From: Argyresthia goedartella
Lineage: Eukaryota; Arthropoda; Insecta; Lepidoptera; Argyresthiidae
Direction of reading: 5' to 3'
NCBI GenBank assembly: GCA_949825045.1
Contig: OX463814.1
Span: 30,088,383 to 30,152,382 of the forward strand
Length of the DNA: 64,000 bases
Shown: piece after piece, positions 54,001 to 61,812 of the stretch
Numbering within the stretch: position 1 is the stretch's first letter
How the letters are laid out: each line of letters opens with the position of its first letter
Notes under the pieces: model-generated
Told to the model about the DNA's origin: nothing
The model's database searches: none
The model's input: the letters and a program-made list of their open reading frames with translations, nothing else
Made by a program: the position numbers and the translations under genes

Positions 54001-54005
54001 CTGAG
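35913..54005 (+). CDS. FAM50: FAM50 (XAP5 family), 3' end missing
   Basis: FAM50 proteins are conserved nuclear proteins linked to the spliceosome. Six exons (174, 171, 207, 205, 155 and 113 nt) join in phase to give 341 codons plus 2 nt. The start [20 protein letters not shown] is almost identical to human FAM50A. In order: a charged coiled-coil N-terminus with HYDAVEQQ and [19 protein letters not shown] (about 1-115); an acidic Asp-rich stretch (about 120-170); [16 protein letters not shown] and the XAP5 signature [12 protein letters not shown] (about 192-246); and [20 protein letters not shown] (about 284-303). Exon 6 ends with GKVLL, just before the position of the human SWYEKNKHIFP tail of about 30 aa. 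I could not find that exon up to 64000. Two head-to-head splicing-related genes may share regulation. Confidence 0.95.
36300..36385 (+). repeat. G-rich low-complexity tract
   Basis: Long runs of G broken by A or T, followed by C runs, in FAM50 intron 1. Several G3+ runs in a row on the plus strand could form a G-quadruplex; this is a sequence property, not a shown function. Confidence 0.7.
36495..36986 (+). repeat. 246-bp tandem duplication in FAM50 intron 1
   Basis: Units start AGGGGGTCGCCTCGCTCCGC at 36495 and 36741 and are nearly identical through GGAATGAAATGAGCAAGT. CGCTCCGCTCCGCTTCGCTC is a short internal repeat. No ORF. Confidence 0.85.
37285..37512. mobile_element. Foldback MITE 1 in FAM50 intron 1
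   Basis: Inverted arms of about 85 bp: TTGATTTGGCGCATGATAAA, GACATCTAAAC, AGTGTCACATTAA on the left; TTAATGTGACACT, GTTTAGGTGTTCTC, CATCATGCGCCAAAGC on the right. Non-coding. Confidence 0.75.
37522..37977. mobile_element. Foldback MITE 2 in FAM50 intron 1
   Basis: Inverted arms of about 105 bp starting CTTTAGAAAG and containing GGTTTCAGATGCTTATGCTG and GTATTCTAAGACGATTGCAA, in reverse complement at 37870-37977. It lies about 10 bp from foldback MITE 1. No target duplication found. Confidence 0.8.
37980..38565. other. Gap: end of FAM50 intron 1
   Basis: No repeat or coding signal beyond the exon 2 acceptor and its polypyrimidine tract. Confidence 0.4.
38571..38741 (+). CDS. FAM50: FAM50 exon 2
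   Basis: Residues 59-115; [20 protein letters not shown] and a Lys/Glu/Gln-rich helix. Acceptor TTTCACAG, donor GTTTGT. Confidence 0.95.
38889..39095 (+). CDS. FAM50: FAM50 exon 3 (Asp-rich)
   Basis: Residues 116-184; [11 protein letters not shown] then a run dominated by Asp from GAT/GAC codons, so the DNA resembles a GAT microsatellite. Acceptor TTTCCAG, donor GTAGGT. The intron after it is 12.8 kb. Confidence 0.92.
39110..39335 (+). mobile_element. Helitron-like non-autonomous fragment
   Basis: Resembles the 13817-14050 element in opposite orientation: CTCAATTACACTAAAACATC TGAACGGATTTGA, CTAGATTAACCTAAAGGATA and the end GTTGCGGGCACCAGCTAAT. The terminal CTAG is altered to CTAA. Confidence 0.45.
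40179..40853 (+). pseudogene. LINE-B ORF1, part before the mariner
   Basis: Starts MDTNDDE; after one frameshift reads a coiled-coil-like segment, a TGA stop, then a Pro/Gln-rich spacer and the first strand of the esterase-like fold ([13 protein letters not shown]). It stops at KKDY where the mariner enters. Joining the flanks across one TA keeps the frame into [11 protein letters not shown]. Confidence 0.75.
40854..42151 (+). mobile_element. maT-like mariner copy c (DD37D), in LINE-B ORF1
   Basis: 1298 bp; ends CACAGTCAGGTCATAAGTTC and, inverted, GAACTTATGACCTGACTATG; TA at 40852-40853 and 42152-42153. Transposase begins MEWTLKEDR at 40997 and ends GGHFE before 42026. Defects: a 1-nt and a 10-nt deletion near 41480-41515, and a TAG at about 41862 where copies a and b have GAG. 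DEKIFT and SPLDY remain; QQDSAPAHRA is changed to [10 protein letters not shown]. Dead but very similar to a and b. Confidence 0.92.
42794..44529 (+). mobile_element. DD41D Tc1/mariner element with complete ends, in LINE-B endonuclease
   Basis: 1736 bp. The left end CAGGGTGTTGATCTGTAAAG TTACGCC and the right end, reversed CAGGGTGTAGATTTGTAAAG TTACGCC, differ at few positions; TA at 42792-42793 and 44530-44531. It carries one uninterrupted transposase gene. LINE endonuclease sequence resumes directly after it ([14 protein letters not shown]). Confidence 0.93.
43104..44210 (+). CDS. DD41D Tc1/mariner transposase, 368 aa, intact
   Basis: Cut-and-paste transposase. ATG at 43104 is chosen; the frame is open 6 nt further to a GTG. 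N-terminal part (about 5-60) resembles the DUF4817 helix-turn-helix found on many insect Tc1/mariner proteins ([20 protein letters not shown]); a second HTH follows at about 80-115 ([20 protein letters not shown]). Catalytic Asp residues: WTDEAMF (155), QQDGAPPHY (252) and [13 protein letters not shown] (294), 41 residues between the last two. It ends [15 protein letters not shown] and stops at 44210. No frameshift or stop, and all three acidic residues are present, so the protein could be functional; expression is not shown. About 300 bp of 5' and 3' flanks separate it from the terminal repeats. The region before the ATG (42945-43100) is GC-rich. Confidence 0.93.
   Translation: METAELNNRDMFDLINIYFTNGQNEQRSVTVWAERFPNRPAVNRTDVRRIVFNLREWGSFATPRHAQGRGQEGLPVGVQEAILDYFRREPRASTREAARHFDLHHTTIWKLLNKEKMHPFHFRRVQDLEETDYASRVTFCEWLQLNLHQNILWTDEAMFTRTGLFNVHNEHWWDIRSDDATENPHPIVKDSFQTRFSHNVWAGILGTSILGPYFIDGRLNGESYLEILQEQVTAMLEDVPLARLSGLYFQQDGAPPHYAILVRNYLDSQFGERWIGRRGPVTWPPRSPDLTPLDFFLWGDIKRIVYGRHDEFNNAEMLKQAIVQAFETVRANPAVLARLTDNLRRRATVRIVQGGGHFEHVLKLGTNQ
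44530..45816 (+). pseudogene. LINE-B ORF2, endonuclease end to early RT
   Basis: Reads [43 protein letters not shown], then after stops a linker with TKCKA-like motifs and ILCHI where the Helitron enters. Multiple stops and frameshifts. Confidence 0.7.
45817..46091 (+). mobile_element. Non-autonomous Helitron in LINE-B RT
   Basis: Begins TCTATATATATAAAAATGAA and ends CTAG, between host A (45816) and host T (46092), the Helitron insertion rule. Just before the end, ACCCGC-AGCGAAGCGAGA-GCGGGT forms a hairpin. About 45935-46050 is a (GGGTAG)n-like low-complexity stretch. Host RT frame continues across it (LCHI / [11 protein letters not shown]). Confidence 0.85.
46092..47178 (+). pseudogene. LINE-B ORF2, RT and C-terminal part
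   Basis: RT motifs [44 protein letters not shown]; then an abrupt jump near 46810-46860 to the C-terminal [17 protein letters not shown], and the end near AATAAATAAATAAATTATT. ATTTGTATGCCACTGCGC (47096) is shared with the copy at 49460-51412. Confidence 0.75.
47180..49460. other. Gap: FAM50 intron 3, between LINE-B copies
   Basis: Holds a possible LINE/SINE 3' end (AATAAAGCCTTCGACTTGAC TTTGACTTTGA, about 47270-47300) and a partial GGTCAAGTGCAGGTCAG-family end at 48255-48310. Otherwise AT-rich DNA with no coding signal. Confidence 0.5.
49460..51412 (+). mobile_element. LINE-B second copy, 5'-truncated
   Basis: RT reads [79 protein letters not shown] and a C-terminal part ending [19 protein letters not shown] (51201). 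The tail has ATTTGTATGCCATTGCGC and ends AATAAAGAT plus (CTATT)n at about 51390-51412. Frameshifts near 50125-50260 and at a 13-bp hairpin (50593-50624) make it inactive. Confidence 0.8.
51505..51672 (-). repeat. SINE-like copy 3
   Basis: Shares GGCACATACATTGCTTTTGG and CATCCAAGACCTGGGGATTT with copies 1 and 2. The tRNA-like head is shortened (GCCGGGATCGACC). In FAM50 intron 3, 200 bp before exon 4. Confidence 0.65.
51871..52075 (+). CDS. FAM50: FAM50 exon 4
   Basis: Residues 185-252 plus 1 nt; [29 protein letters not shown] and [13 protein letters not shown], the most conserved part of the family. Acceptor ATTCCAG, donor GTAATA. Confidence 0.95.
52416..52570 (+). CDS. FAM50: FAM50 exon 5
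   Basis: Residues 253-304; [20 protein letters not shown] and [20 protein letters not shown]. Acceptor TTTCAG, donor GTGAGG, phase 0 out. Confidence 0.95.
52580..52925. other. Gap: start of FAM50 intron 5
   Basis: A 102-codon plus-strand ORF (52505-52813) overlaps exon 5 by reading on through the donor; the part after 52570 has no recognised similarity, so I regard it as intronic. Confidence 0.45.
52930..53416. mobile_element. MITE carrying a second MITE, FAM50 intron 5
   Basis: Outer ends GGCTGACCATATTTTGGGGA ATGATAG and CTATCATTTCCCAAAATATG ATCAGC are inverted; the family matches 29726-29978. The inner 300-bp element is listed separately. Confidence 0.7.
53073..53372. mobile_element. MITE with perfect 31-bp terminal inverted repeats
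   Basis: GGTAGAGTCTGGCAAACGAA AGCGTGACCTG at 53073-53103 and its exact reverse complement at 53342-53372. A second inverted pair inside (ACTCCGTTCAGTTATT / AATAACGGAACGGAGT, about 53161-53262) gives it a long hairpin. No ORF. Confidence 0.88.
53420..53885. other. Gap: end of FAM50 intron 5
   Basis: The frame before exon 6 stays open from 53622, but the upstream part has no similarity to FAM50 and the acceptor at 53891 is good. Confidence 0.45.
53893..54005 (+). CDS. FAM50: FAM50 exon 6
   Basis: Residues 305-341 plus 2 nt; [20 protein letters not shown] and DSHAGKVLL. Acceptor TTGCCAG, donor GTAGGT. The next exon should start by completing AG to AGG and encode SWYE-like residues. Confidence 0.94.
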
Positions 54006-54835
54006 GTAGGTCACTGTACTCTCCGAAACCAGAGCCAGTTTCACAACCCGGGTTACCGGTAAAGTATATTCATTTTGTTACCGCCGCCATAGCACATGCG
54101 GCCTCTTATCAAAGGGTTACAAACGGCGTGCAAGTGAATTTGTAGTTTAGCATCGTAGTGAAAGGTTGTGTGTTTTGACTCTGCTGCGAATACCGAAAAT
54201 GATTTTTCGTCTTTATGACAATGAAGTGCCTCAAGATTAAACTATATGTGAACCAACAACAAATATACGGGCTTTTTGTAAAACATGTAAGCACAATAAC
54301 CACAATTTGGTGCGGGAGTAACGAAACTATATAAACGAATAGGCTTTACTAGACTTCAATTTTTAGTTTAGTTTACCTAAAATCCTTGTAATCATTGCAT
54401 AGTGTAAATATCACAAACAATCATTATTGGAACTAAAAAACCGTTAATCACAGTGAAAAACTTCAAAATGTTTATTTCAAAATAGATTCTTACGAACACT
54501 TTTTTAATGTCATTTAAATCTATATATAGTGCATGAAAAACTACAACGGCTTCGGAAAGTGTTATGGCAGCGGAGGAGAAGAGGCGCAAGAAACTCGTAA
54601 ACTGCAACACGGCCTACTTTTCTTTCTTTTTTTTTCAAAAATAGGTCTTGTGTTACAATCGTGTGCGTGGTTCTTGTGCTGCGCTGGAAAATCAGAGCTC
54701 CATACCTCTTTGTCATTAATGAAATCATCTAACCTATAATATGCTTTATAACATAATGTTTTTTAACAGTGCCTTTAAATTTTTTCTGACAAATTTAATA
54801 TCTATTCCGGTATTTTGTTATAGTATTATATACTT
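54006..54835. other. Gap: FAM50 intron 6 begins
   Basis: After the exon 6 donor no SWYE-type exon was found. AT-rich, no repeat resolved. Confidence 0.4.
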
Positions 54836-54839
54836 AGAC

Positions 54840-56230
54840 CTACAAATGAACTTTAGCTAGTCTACGGTAAGGTTGGTCAATTTTATTTCCGCTTCTTATA
54901 TTATTTCGGTTGTGCCTATCAACATTTTTAGTGAAGCTATTTATGTTCTTCCTAACGTACATCATATTTTCATAAATATATTGACACAGTTCAGTCATAA
55001 TGCAAATTCCTTTGAACAGTTCCCTCCGGGAGTCACGACTGGGGAGGTTATAAATTGCTCTAATAGCCCTTTTTTTTAGAAAAAATTGAGTCGCTATCAG
55101 CAGCTCGGCCCCATACATTTAGTTTGTTTGTATTAAGCACTAGATTGTTAACCGTAAATCCAATTTTGAAGTTGTCCAAGAGCGTTATTTACTTCGTCAT
55201 AGTTCTGTACATCGATCTACTTTAAATATAGGAGATGTATCATCAGCAAATAACTCAATCTTTCACAAATCATTAATATAGACCAAAAATAAGAAAAAAC
55301 CTAATATGGAACCTTGAGGCAAGTCGATTTTCAAGCCAGATCCTAATGATTTGGTTATGTTAATCTGAACCTTCTGAATAATATTATACAAATAAGAAAT
55401 CAAAAGTTCCAGTGCTTCATTTTGAATACCGTAGTGTTCCAATTTTAAAGTAAAGTTTCATGATCTACGCAATCAAATGCTTTGGAAAGGTCACAGAAGA
55501 CACCAATGACATCGTTTGATTCTTGCCATTCACTAAAAATATGTTTTAATAGTTCAACACCAGCATCTGTGGTACAACGTCCTTTTAAAAAAGCGGAATT
55601 GCTGGTTATGTAATAGATTATTGTGATTAAAATGGGAAAGCATTTGATTGAGCATGATTTTTTCAAACTCTTTACTAAATACCGGTAAAACTGATACAGG
55701 TACCTATAGTTACTGGGATCTTTTTGTCACCAGGTTTACTTAGATGGACTATTTTGCTATTTTTCATTAAATCGGGAATGCTACCGTGATCAACACATTA
55801 ATTAAATATGTAGGCCAAGAATGGTGCGAATGTATCTATAATGCGGTATTTGACAAGTGAATCCAATAAATCTAGAAATATGTCTCAAGCTGAACCTATT
55901 TCAACCAAAAAAGTTTTACAATATCATAATTGTATATTTCTAGCAGTTGTATTTATATATAAAAAGACAGCATTTGACTACGACGTCACATGCTAGTATT
56001 TCATATAACTCGTGAACAAAATTACCGTTTTGACAGTTATTAAAAAGTATACTTTGAACTTTAATGTCTTTAAAACTATTGATAATATCCTGGGGACTGA
56101 CATGTCCAAATTTAAATTCAGTTCCGTAGATGTCCACGTTTTCCTTAGGCAATGTAGCTGAAAGGGATGGTGAAGAATTTAGTGGTTTAGTAGTTTTCAA
56201 GGGTATATTAGTAAAAAACGGTCCTGATTA
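54840..56230 (-). mobile_element. LINE-A copy 2, 3' segment (RT and C-terminus)
   Basis: Minus strand, from right to left: the pre-RT linker GHVSPQDIINSFKDIKVQS, RT with LKGRCTTDAGVELLKHIF, VIGVFCDLSKAFDCVDHETL, an LPQGSILGF-like block and FADDTS, then the C-terminal RDSRRELFKGI and YENMMYVRKNIN, ending at 54840. Frameshifted and inactive. It abuts the opposite-strand 5' segment at 56240. Confidence 0.75.
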
Positions 56231-56239
56231 TTGAAAATT

Positions 56240-57560
56240 CATGAGCTCCTTCTGAATTCATTCAAACATTAGTCAAAACGATTTGAATAAAAGTGTTGAA
56301 ACACTTCTAGACATACATAATAGGATGACATGCAAATTTATACTATGCAATTTTCCATGCGCCTGTAATTTGTCAGAACAACAAAAGAAATATGTGCATA
56401 GAATGAATATTCATTTATTTAATTTAACGTGTCATCACAGCGATGCTATTTTATGTTTCGACATGAATAATTTTATTCATAACTTTACTCTGACTCAGGA
56501 TGCGTTGAATCTGTCTAATAAATATAGAAAATTAGTAGCTACATTGTTAGCATATAATATAGGCGAGGCAGCTATAGTTGGTTTAACCAAGATCAACTTG
56601 ACATCAGCTGTTTTTGTTGAACAGACTAATCAGAAACCTGCTTATAAGATGAGATGCAGCCCTATTGGGAATTTACCGGTTAATAATACTTTGCATGCAA
56701 CTTTGGAATCTGTACCAAGTAATTTAAATTAGTTCATAAGACAATAGAGGAAATTTTTAGCATACAAGTGCCACTAAATATGTCAAAGGGCCCCACTTAA
56801 ATATTACCCATCAAAACATCCAGGGGCTACCTGGCAAAGAATTTGTATTAGATTTTTTTCAAAAAAATTCTGACATCGATGTTATTTGTGTTACAGAACA
56901 CTGGTTAATGGATAATATGTCTTTTAACACAAATAATTACAAAATTGACAGTAGTTACAATAGAAAGACAGCTGATAGAGGTGGTTATTTTATCTTATTA
57001 AAAATAATATTAAGGTGAAACAACGGAAAGATATTTTTGCATTTACTGGTGAAAGACAAATAGAGGTATCCTGTGTTGAGTTGGATAGTCATATTATTGT
57101 TTGTATCTACAGGCCTACAAAGGATGACAAAGGCCATGGCAATTTCGCTATGTAATAACAGAAAAATGTTTATTATTTGTGGCAATATTAATGTAGATTT
57201 GATTGTAGGAACAACAATTAAACAACGATTGATAAATTTATTCAATTCATTTAATTTATGTCATGTATTTCTTGAGCCGACTAGAATTACACTTACCAGC
57301 CAAACTTGCTTAGATAACGGTTTTTGTTACTGTTCACAAGTAAAAATGTAATTAACTGCTTACATTCCGATCACAGCGGTCAAACAGTTTCATTCCCAAT
57401 TGCTAATAAGGATAAGACTGATCCATCATTTTATAGGCCTATTACATCCCATAGACTAGAGACGTATACGTAAAACTTAGATATTTTGCCAGTACCGGAT
57501 TTTAATGAACAGAACCCAAACAAAATCCACTCAGACTTCTTCAACATTATATATATAATT
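56240..57560 (+). mobile_element. LINE-A copy 2, inverted 5' segment (ORF1 end and endonuclease)
   Basis: Plus strand: a 149-codon ORF (56283-56732) of unknown fold, probably part of ORF1 or the linker (CACNLSEQQKKYVHRMNIHL), then endonuclease motifs ITHQNIQGLPGKEFVLDFF, DVICVTEHWLMD, ADRGGYF, INVDLIVG and HSDHSGQTVSF, and the linker ETYT.NLDILPVPDF. Together with 54840-56230 it forms one copy whose 5' part is flipped. Confidence 0.7.
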
Positions 57561-58045
57561 GGCAATAGCGTATTGTTGCACCATACTAAGATACTCCAAA
57601 TTTGAGTATGCGTAATGCCGATCCATTTTCGCGCGTTTTTTAAGCAGCGTCACGTATCGCACGAGTGACGTGCTGTGGGTAACTAAAGACGCGCGCGCCG
57701 AAAATCAAATATTGGGGGCGGGGCCAGATAGCATGCTTTGCGGCCTGCAAGGGCTACTAATGTTTCTCGCTGTTTGAGATTGTGTCGAGATATTTTTCGT
57801 AATAAAAAAAAATGCCTTGATAAAAAAAAGGCAAAATAATACCTACTGCTCAAGGCGATTCACCTATAGCCTCCGCTTTAAAACCATTAAAATATCACGG
57901 TGTATATATTGGTATGAATTCCAAATTCCAAATGTTTTAATTACTGTAGATATTTACATATACTTAGCAATCGTCATTTTTTGCCGCCTCTCTACATTGG
58001 ACCACTGTGGGAGAAGAAGGACGTAGATGTATTATTGTATTATAT
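57561..58045. other. Gap: includes a dispersed tail segment
   Basis: 57945-58030 (GATATTTACATATACTTAGC AA, GACCACTGTGGGAGAAG) matches 12335-12415 in the same orientation. Otherwise no element resolved. Confidence 0.5.
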
Positions 58046-58050
58046 GGTTA

Positions 58051-58450
58051 ATATATGTCACTGTAAGATAGTCAAAAGCGTTAGTTGATAAAATTACGCA
58101 TTAGTTGATCAACTATCGACCGATAGTAAACCAGACTGACAGGGTTTAGAATTTACGTTTCTTTTGTTCTTACATGTCAACCTAACACGAAGACTATTCG
58201 GGGGCATCGCTACGCTCGCCCCCTCTAGTCTTCACCTGAGCTACCGCAGTGTTTGCCCTGGTATTTCGTTTGCAATTCAATTTTGAACCAGTTTACTATT
58301 TAACGGTTTTAACCGTTAGTTTATCAACTAACCCGTCATATTGTAAGCAGCACGCTATAGTTTACTATCTGTCGTTAGTTGACAAACTAACGAGAAAAAA
58401 AACGTTAATTTATTAACTAACGGTTTTGACTATCTTACGGTGACATATAT
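58051..58450. mobile_element. Foldback MITE with about 40-bp terminal inverted repeats
   Basis: ATATATGTCACTGTAAGATA GTCAAAAGCGTTAGTT is mirrored by the right end AACTAACGGTTTTGACTATC TTACGGTGACATATAT. Further internal GTTAGTTGA/TCAACTAAC pairs and a hairpin around GGGGGC...GCCCCC (58200-58225). No ORF. Confidence 0.8.
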
Positions 58451-58454
58451 ATTG

Positions 58455-60240
58455 ATACGATGTATTTAAGTAATTGTATATGCAGTCTATTAGTACCTAT
58501 GTATTGTTAATGTTATATAGTAGTAGTACCTACTCGTAGTATTTATAGAGTTTTATTAATTATAACGCCGCTAGCCGCCGTGCCTAACAGTATTACCACT
58601 TAAGATTTTCACGATTATTACTTCCTCCATATAAAAACTTGAAACAATTTTTTTTTTAAAAGTACGTTTACCAAAAACGCTGATAAAGAAAAGTTAATGA
58701 TATTGATAGAAGCAGTAAGTAAAAAAAAAAACGGTCAAGTGCGAGTCGGACTCGCGCACCAAGGGTTCCGTACACGCTGTCAGTACCCTATTATATTTTA
58801 TGATGACGTTTTTGTTTACAAATGTCCCGGGAAAACAAAGCTCAAAACTATGTATATTCTTTTATTATTTCATTTCAAGTTCTACAACATAAATAGAGAC
58901 GCAGTAATTTATGAATTAATATTTAAAAGCTATTGTCTAGTGAGAAGTCTTTGTACTTAATTAAAGCAGACTTTTGACCATGACCTTTCCCCCCAGAGCG
59001 TAGTATAATAATACGTTTACGTGAACCTGTTGCATGTACTCGACTTGTATCGAATTGAGTCGTAACAATTTAGCTAGGACCTAGGAGTAATAAGTATTAT
59101 TACTAGCAGGTATGTGAGAAGAGAACAGACAGACAGAAGACCTCGCAAGAGTCGCAAAGCAAACCTTTATTTTATACTTATATTTATTTGTTTTACTTTT
59201 TGCTAATTAATAAAATTCAAGACTATCAATTCTATACCACCAACGAAATCAAACCAGACCAGACAAGAAAAAGAAGATAAGACCAAGACAAACATGACGC
59301 CGAACGTTCAATTCGAACATGAAATTCAAATTAATCGCTTTTTTTTGGAATTACCCATGCCCAGGAGTCAGTCCTCCCTGCTATGTCCGGGTCCCCACAT
59401 ATTGAGCGGGCATCAGCTCGTGTGGTATACGGACTAAAAACAACCCCTTTGTGTTTACAGTTGTCCTACTAAGACTGTACTGTGAGCCATGGCCTCGGTA
59501 TATGCTGAAGGCTTTCTACCTGCAAATTGCCCTTTTGGGGGATATATATGTGTATATGATATATATGGGAGGAGTTTGCCTGCTTACCCGATTTTATAAG
59601 CGGACATCAGCTCACAGTCAACGGGCATGCGAGCGGCATGTTAGGGGGGCAGATAGCCCCCGCTACTAAGAGGTGGATATATTACAAAAAAAACCTATCC
59701 TAATCCTAAACTGCTCTAATTTGTGTTTTTAGGGGGGCTCTGACCTCAGTCCGGGCTGTTTAAAGGGGTAGGGGGAGAAAAATCGCCACTGTCATGTCGG
59801 CTATTTAAATCACCACAAAAACACAACTATACCGCGAGTCAGGAAACAACCAACACTAGATGGCGTAGTGAAGATATCTGTAAACATTCATAAGTTTTGG
59901 ATTACTCGCGTTTCCTTGGTCCTAGGAAGTCGAATCTATCTTTATTATTGTTATCTTAGATATAATTGATTTATTTATTAATTAATTATTATCAATAAGA
60001 GTTTGTGCCATTACAGCGAGCCAAAGCGGCACAAACGGCTTTTTACAATATTTACATAATAAAATTCATATGGGATAGGCTAGCCCCCTGTCACGCAAAA
60101 AGGAGTATAGAATAACTGACTAAAATAGTGCACAATTGTGCCTCTGCCAGCCCATATGGGAAAAGGCTATGTTAATAATTATCCAGCTAGATTGACCTGA
60201 ATATGGTCACGTCGAGGTCAATGCAGTTCCCCTGCGTGGT
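58455..60240. other. Gap: right of FAM50 exon 6, intron or intergenic
   Basis: Contains one end of the GGTCAAGTGCGAGTCGGACT family (58732-58772). A 72-codon plus-strand ORF (59451-59669) lies in DNA with two similar short blocks (GGCATCAGCTC near 59411, GGACATCAGCTC near 59603) but has no recognised similarity. No FAM50 terminal exon seen. Confidence 0.5.
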
Positions 60241-60341
60241 TTCGGTAATAATAATTATTATTACTTTATTTCAGATTAATATCCATATATACATTACATT
60301 ATTACTATTGACACTTACATTATTTTTATTATAATTATATC

Positions 60342-60612
60342 TTATTTTATGTGTACCATACAATGGTGCCTCAAAAACGGGCTGTCTATCCTGGCACTTA
60401 ACACCATCAGGATGCCGTTGGGACTGTCGCGGGTTCTGCGCATCAAAGAACCCACACGATTTCGAATAATTGCAGCGAAACCGTCAACCCTGGCTTCTGC
60501 GAACATTCCCGACGCACTGCAGTATCGCGGCAACCCCAACAACATCCTGAAAACATTATTATACTGTACTCGGAGGGCGCCGAGGGCCCGCTGCGTATAA
60601 CTAACCCATAGG
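60342..60612 (-). pseudogene. RTE-like LINE ORF2, C-terminal piece
   Basis: RALGALRVQYNNVFRMLLGL, RYCSASGMFAEARVDGFAAI and IIRNRVGSLMRRTRDSPNGI are typical of the tail of this LINE type, ending at a stop at 60342. A stop near 60613 separates it from the RT part. Confidence 0.75.
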
Positions 60613-61812
60613 CTACAAAGATTGGCAAAATGCCTTGAAAAGGGTAATTTTTACCTCTCTAGTACATCGGTTAAATCTACGGGATAGCATATTACAGCGG
60701 ACCGCCAACGCCCTCCTTTCCCTATCAATATCTGCGTCATCCTGCAGACGCTCATTGACCACGTGACCCAGGTACTTAATTTGTGACACTCTAGCGAGAG
60801 GCGAGCCACATAGTTTGAGGGCCGGCACCTCGACAGGTACTTTAGCGCCCGACATGAAAACCATGTATTCGCTCTTCTTTGTGTGGTACCTGAGTCCGTG
60901 GTCTACCGCATATGACTCACACACTGCCAGCATTCGTCTCATGCCACTGACCGAGGGGCTCAGCAGCACCATGTCATCGGCGTAGCTTATGTTGTTGATA
61001 ATTTTCCCATCAATAGAACAGCCGACGTTGGTACTGAAGAGCGCCTCGATCAGGCCATTTACATATAAGTTAAACAGCACAGGTGAGCTTAGCCCTCCCT
61101 GTCTTACCCCACAATCTAGCCTATAAACTTCAGAGTACGAGTCCGCCCATTTCACAGTATTTGTTTGATACCTATACCAATATTTTAATAATGATATTAA
61201 TTGAGGTGGAAAATTTGACTCATTAGACAGTTTATGCCACAAGACGTCATAGCACACCGTATCAAACGCCTTGGATAAATCTAAAAAACACGCTAAGACA
61301 TTCGTTTTTCTATCCGTGTAGTACTTGACAGTTTGCTTGAGGGACAGAATGGCACTTTCTGTCGACAAGCCCGCTCTGAACCCAAATTGTGCATCATGTA
61401 GCGAGAGATGTTTACACAAACGTCTCTCTAACAAACTGTCAAGCACCTTTGCGATAGTGGTGGCAAGAGAAATTGGCCTATAGTTATTGACATCCGAGAT
61501 ATCGCCCGTCTTGTTCTTTATTCTAGGAACAACAACTGTCCTCATAAGGCTGTCGGGGAGATATGAGTGAGCAGTATAAAAGTTAATCCAGCGGATCTCT
61601 TGAGATGTAAAACGGATGGGGGTTTTGCTATCCTCCTGGACAAGCCAGCTCTCGCCAGTTGCACCAGATGCCTGCCTCACGGGTTGGGTAGGAGGAGCTA
61701 CTATAAACTGTTTTCTAAACAAATTAGCAATTTCACAGTTATCTGCCACACCATTAACACCTACAGGAACACTAGACTTCGGAAACAGTTTATTCCTTCC
61801 AGAATTTACCAA
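60613..61812 (-). pseudogene. RTE-like LINE ORF2, reverse transcriptase part
   Basis: Continues ORF2 in the next frame: NNYRPISLATTIAKVLDSLL, FGFRAGLSTESAILSLKQTV, ACFLDLSKAFDTVCYDVLWH (catalytic Asp), GVRQGGLSSPVLFNLYVNGL, ISYADDMVLL (YADD box) and QIKYLGHVVNERLQ. Before NNYRP the text goes from FTSQEIRWINF directly to SYLPDSLMRTVVVP, so the usual GKSPGHD-type block is missing, which suggests an in-frame deletion. The frame continues to about 60342 after a break at 60613 (MLLGLPRYCSASGMFAEARV). Confidence 0.85.

Noticed and set aside
57905..57935. TTGGTATGAATTCC as the FAM50 SWYE exon
   Set aside because: Only the residues WYE fit; the following residues do not match the family tail and there is no acceptor at the needed phase.
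59451..59669. 72-codon plus-strand ORF
   Set aside because: No similarity; short blocks repeated around it suggest transposon-derived DNA.
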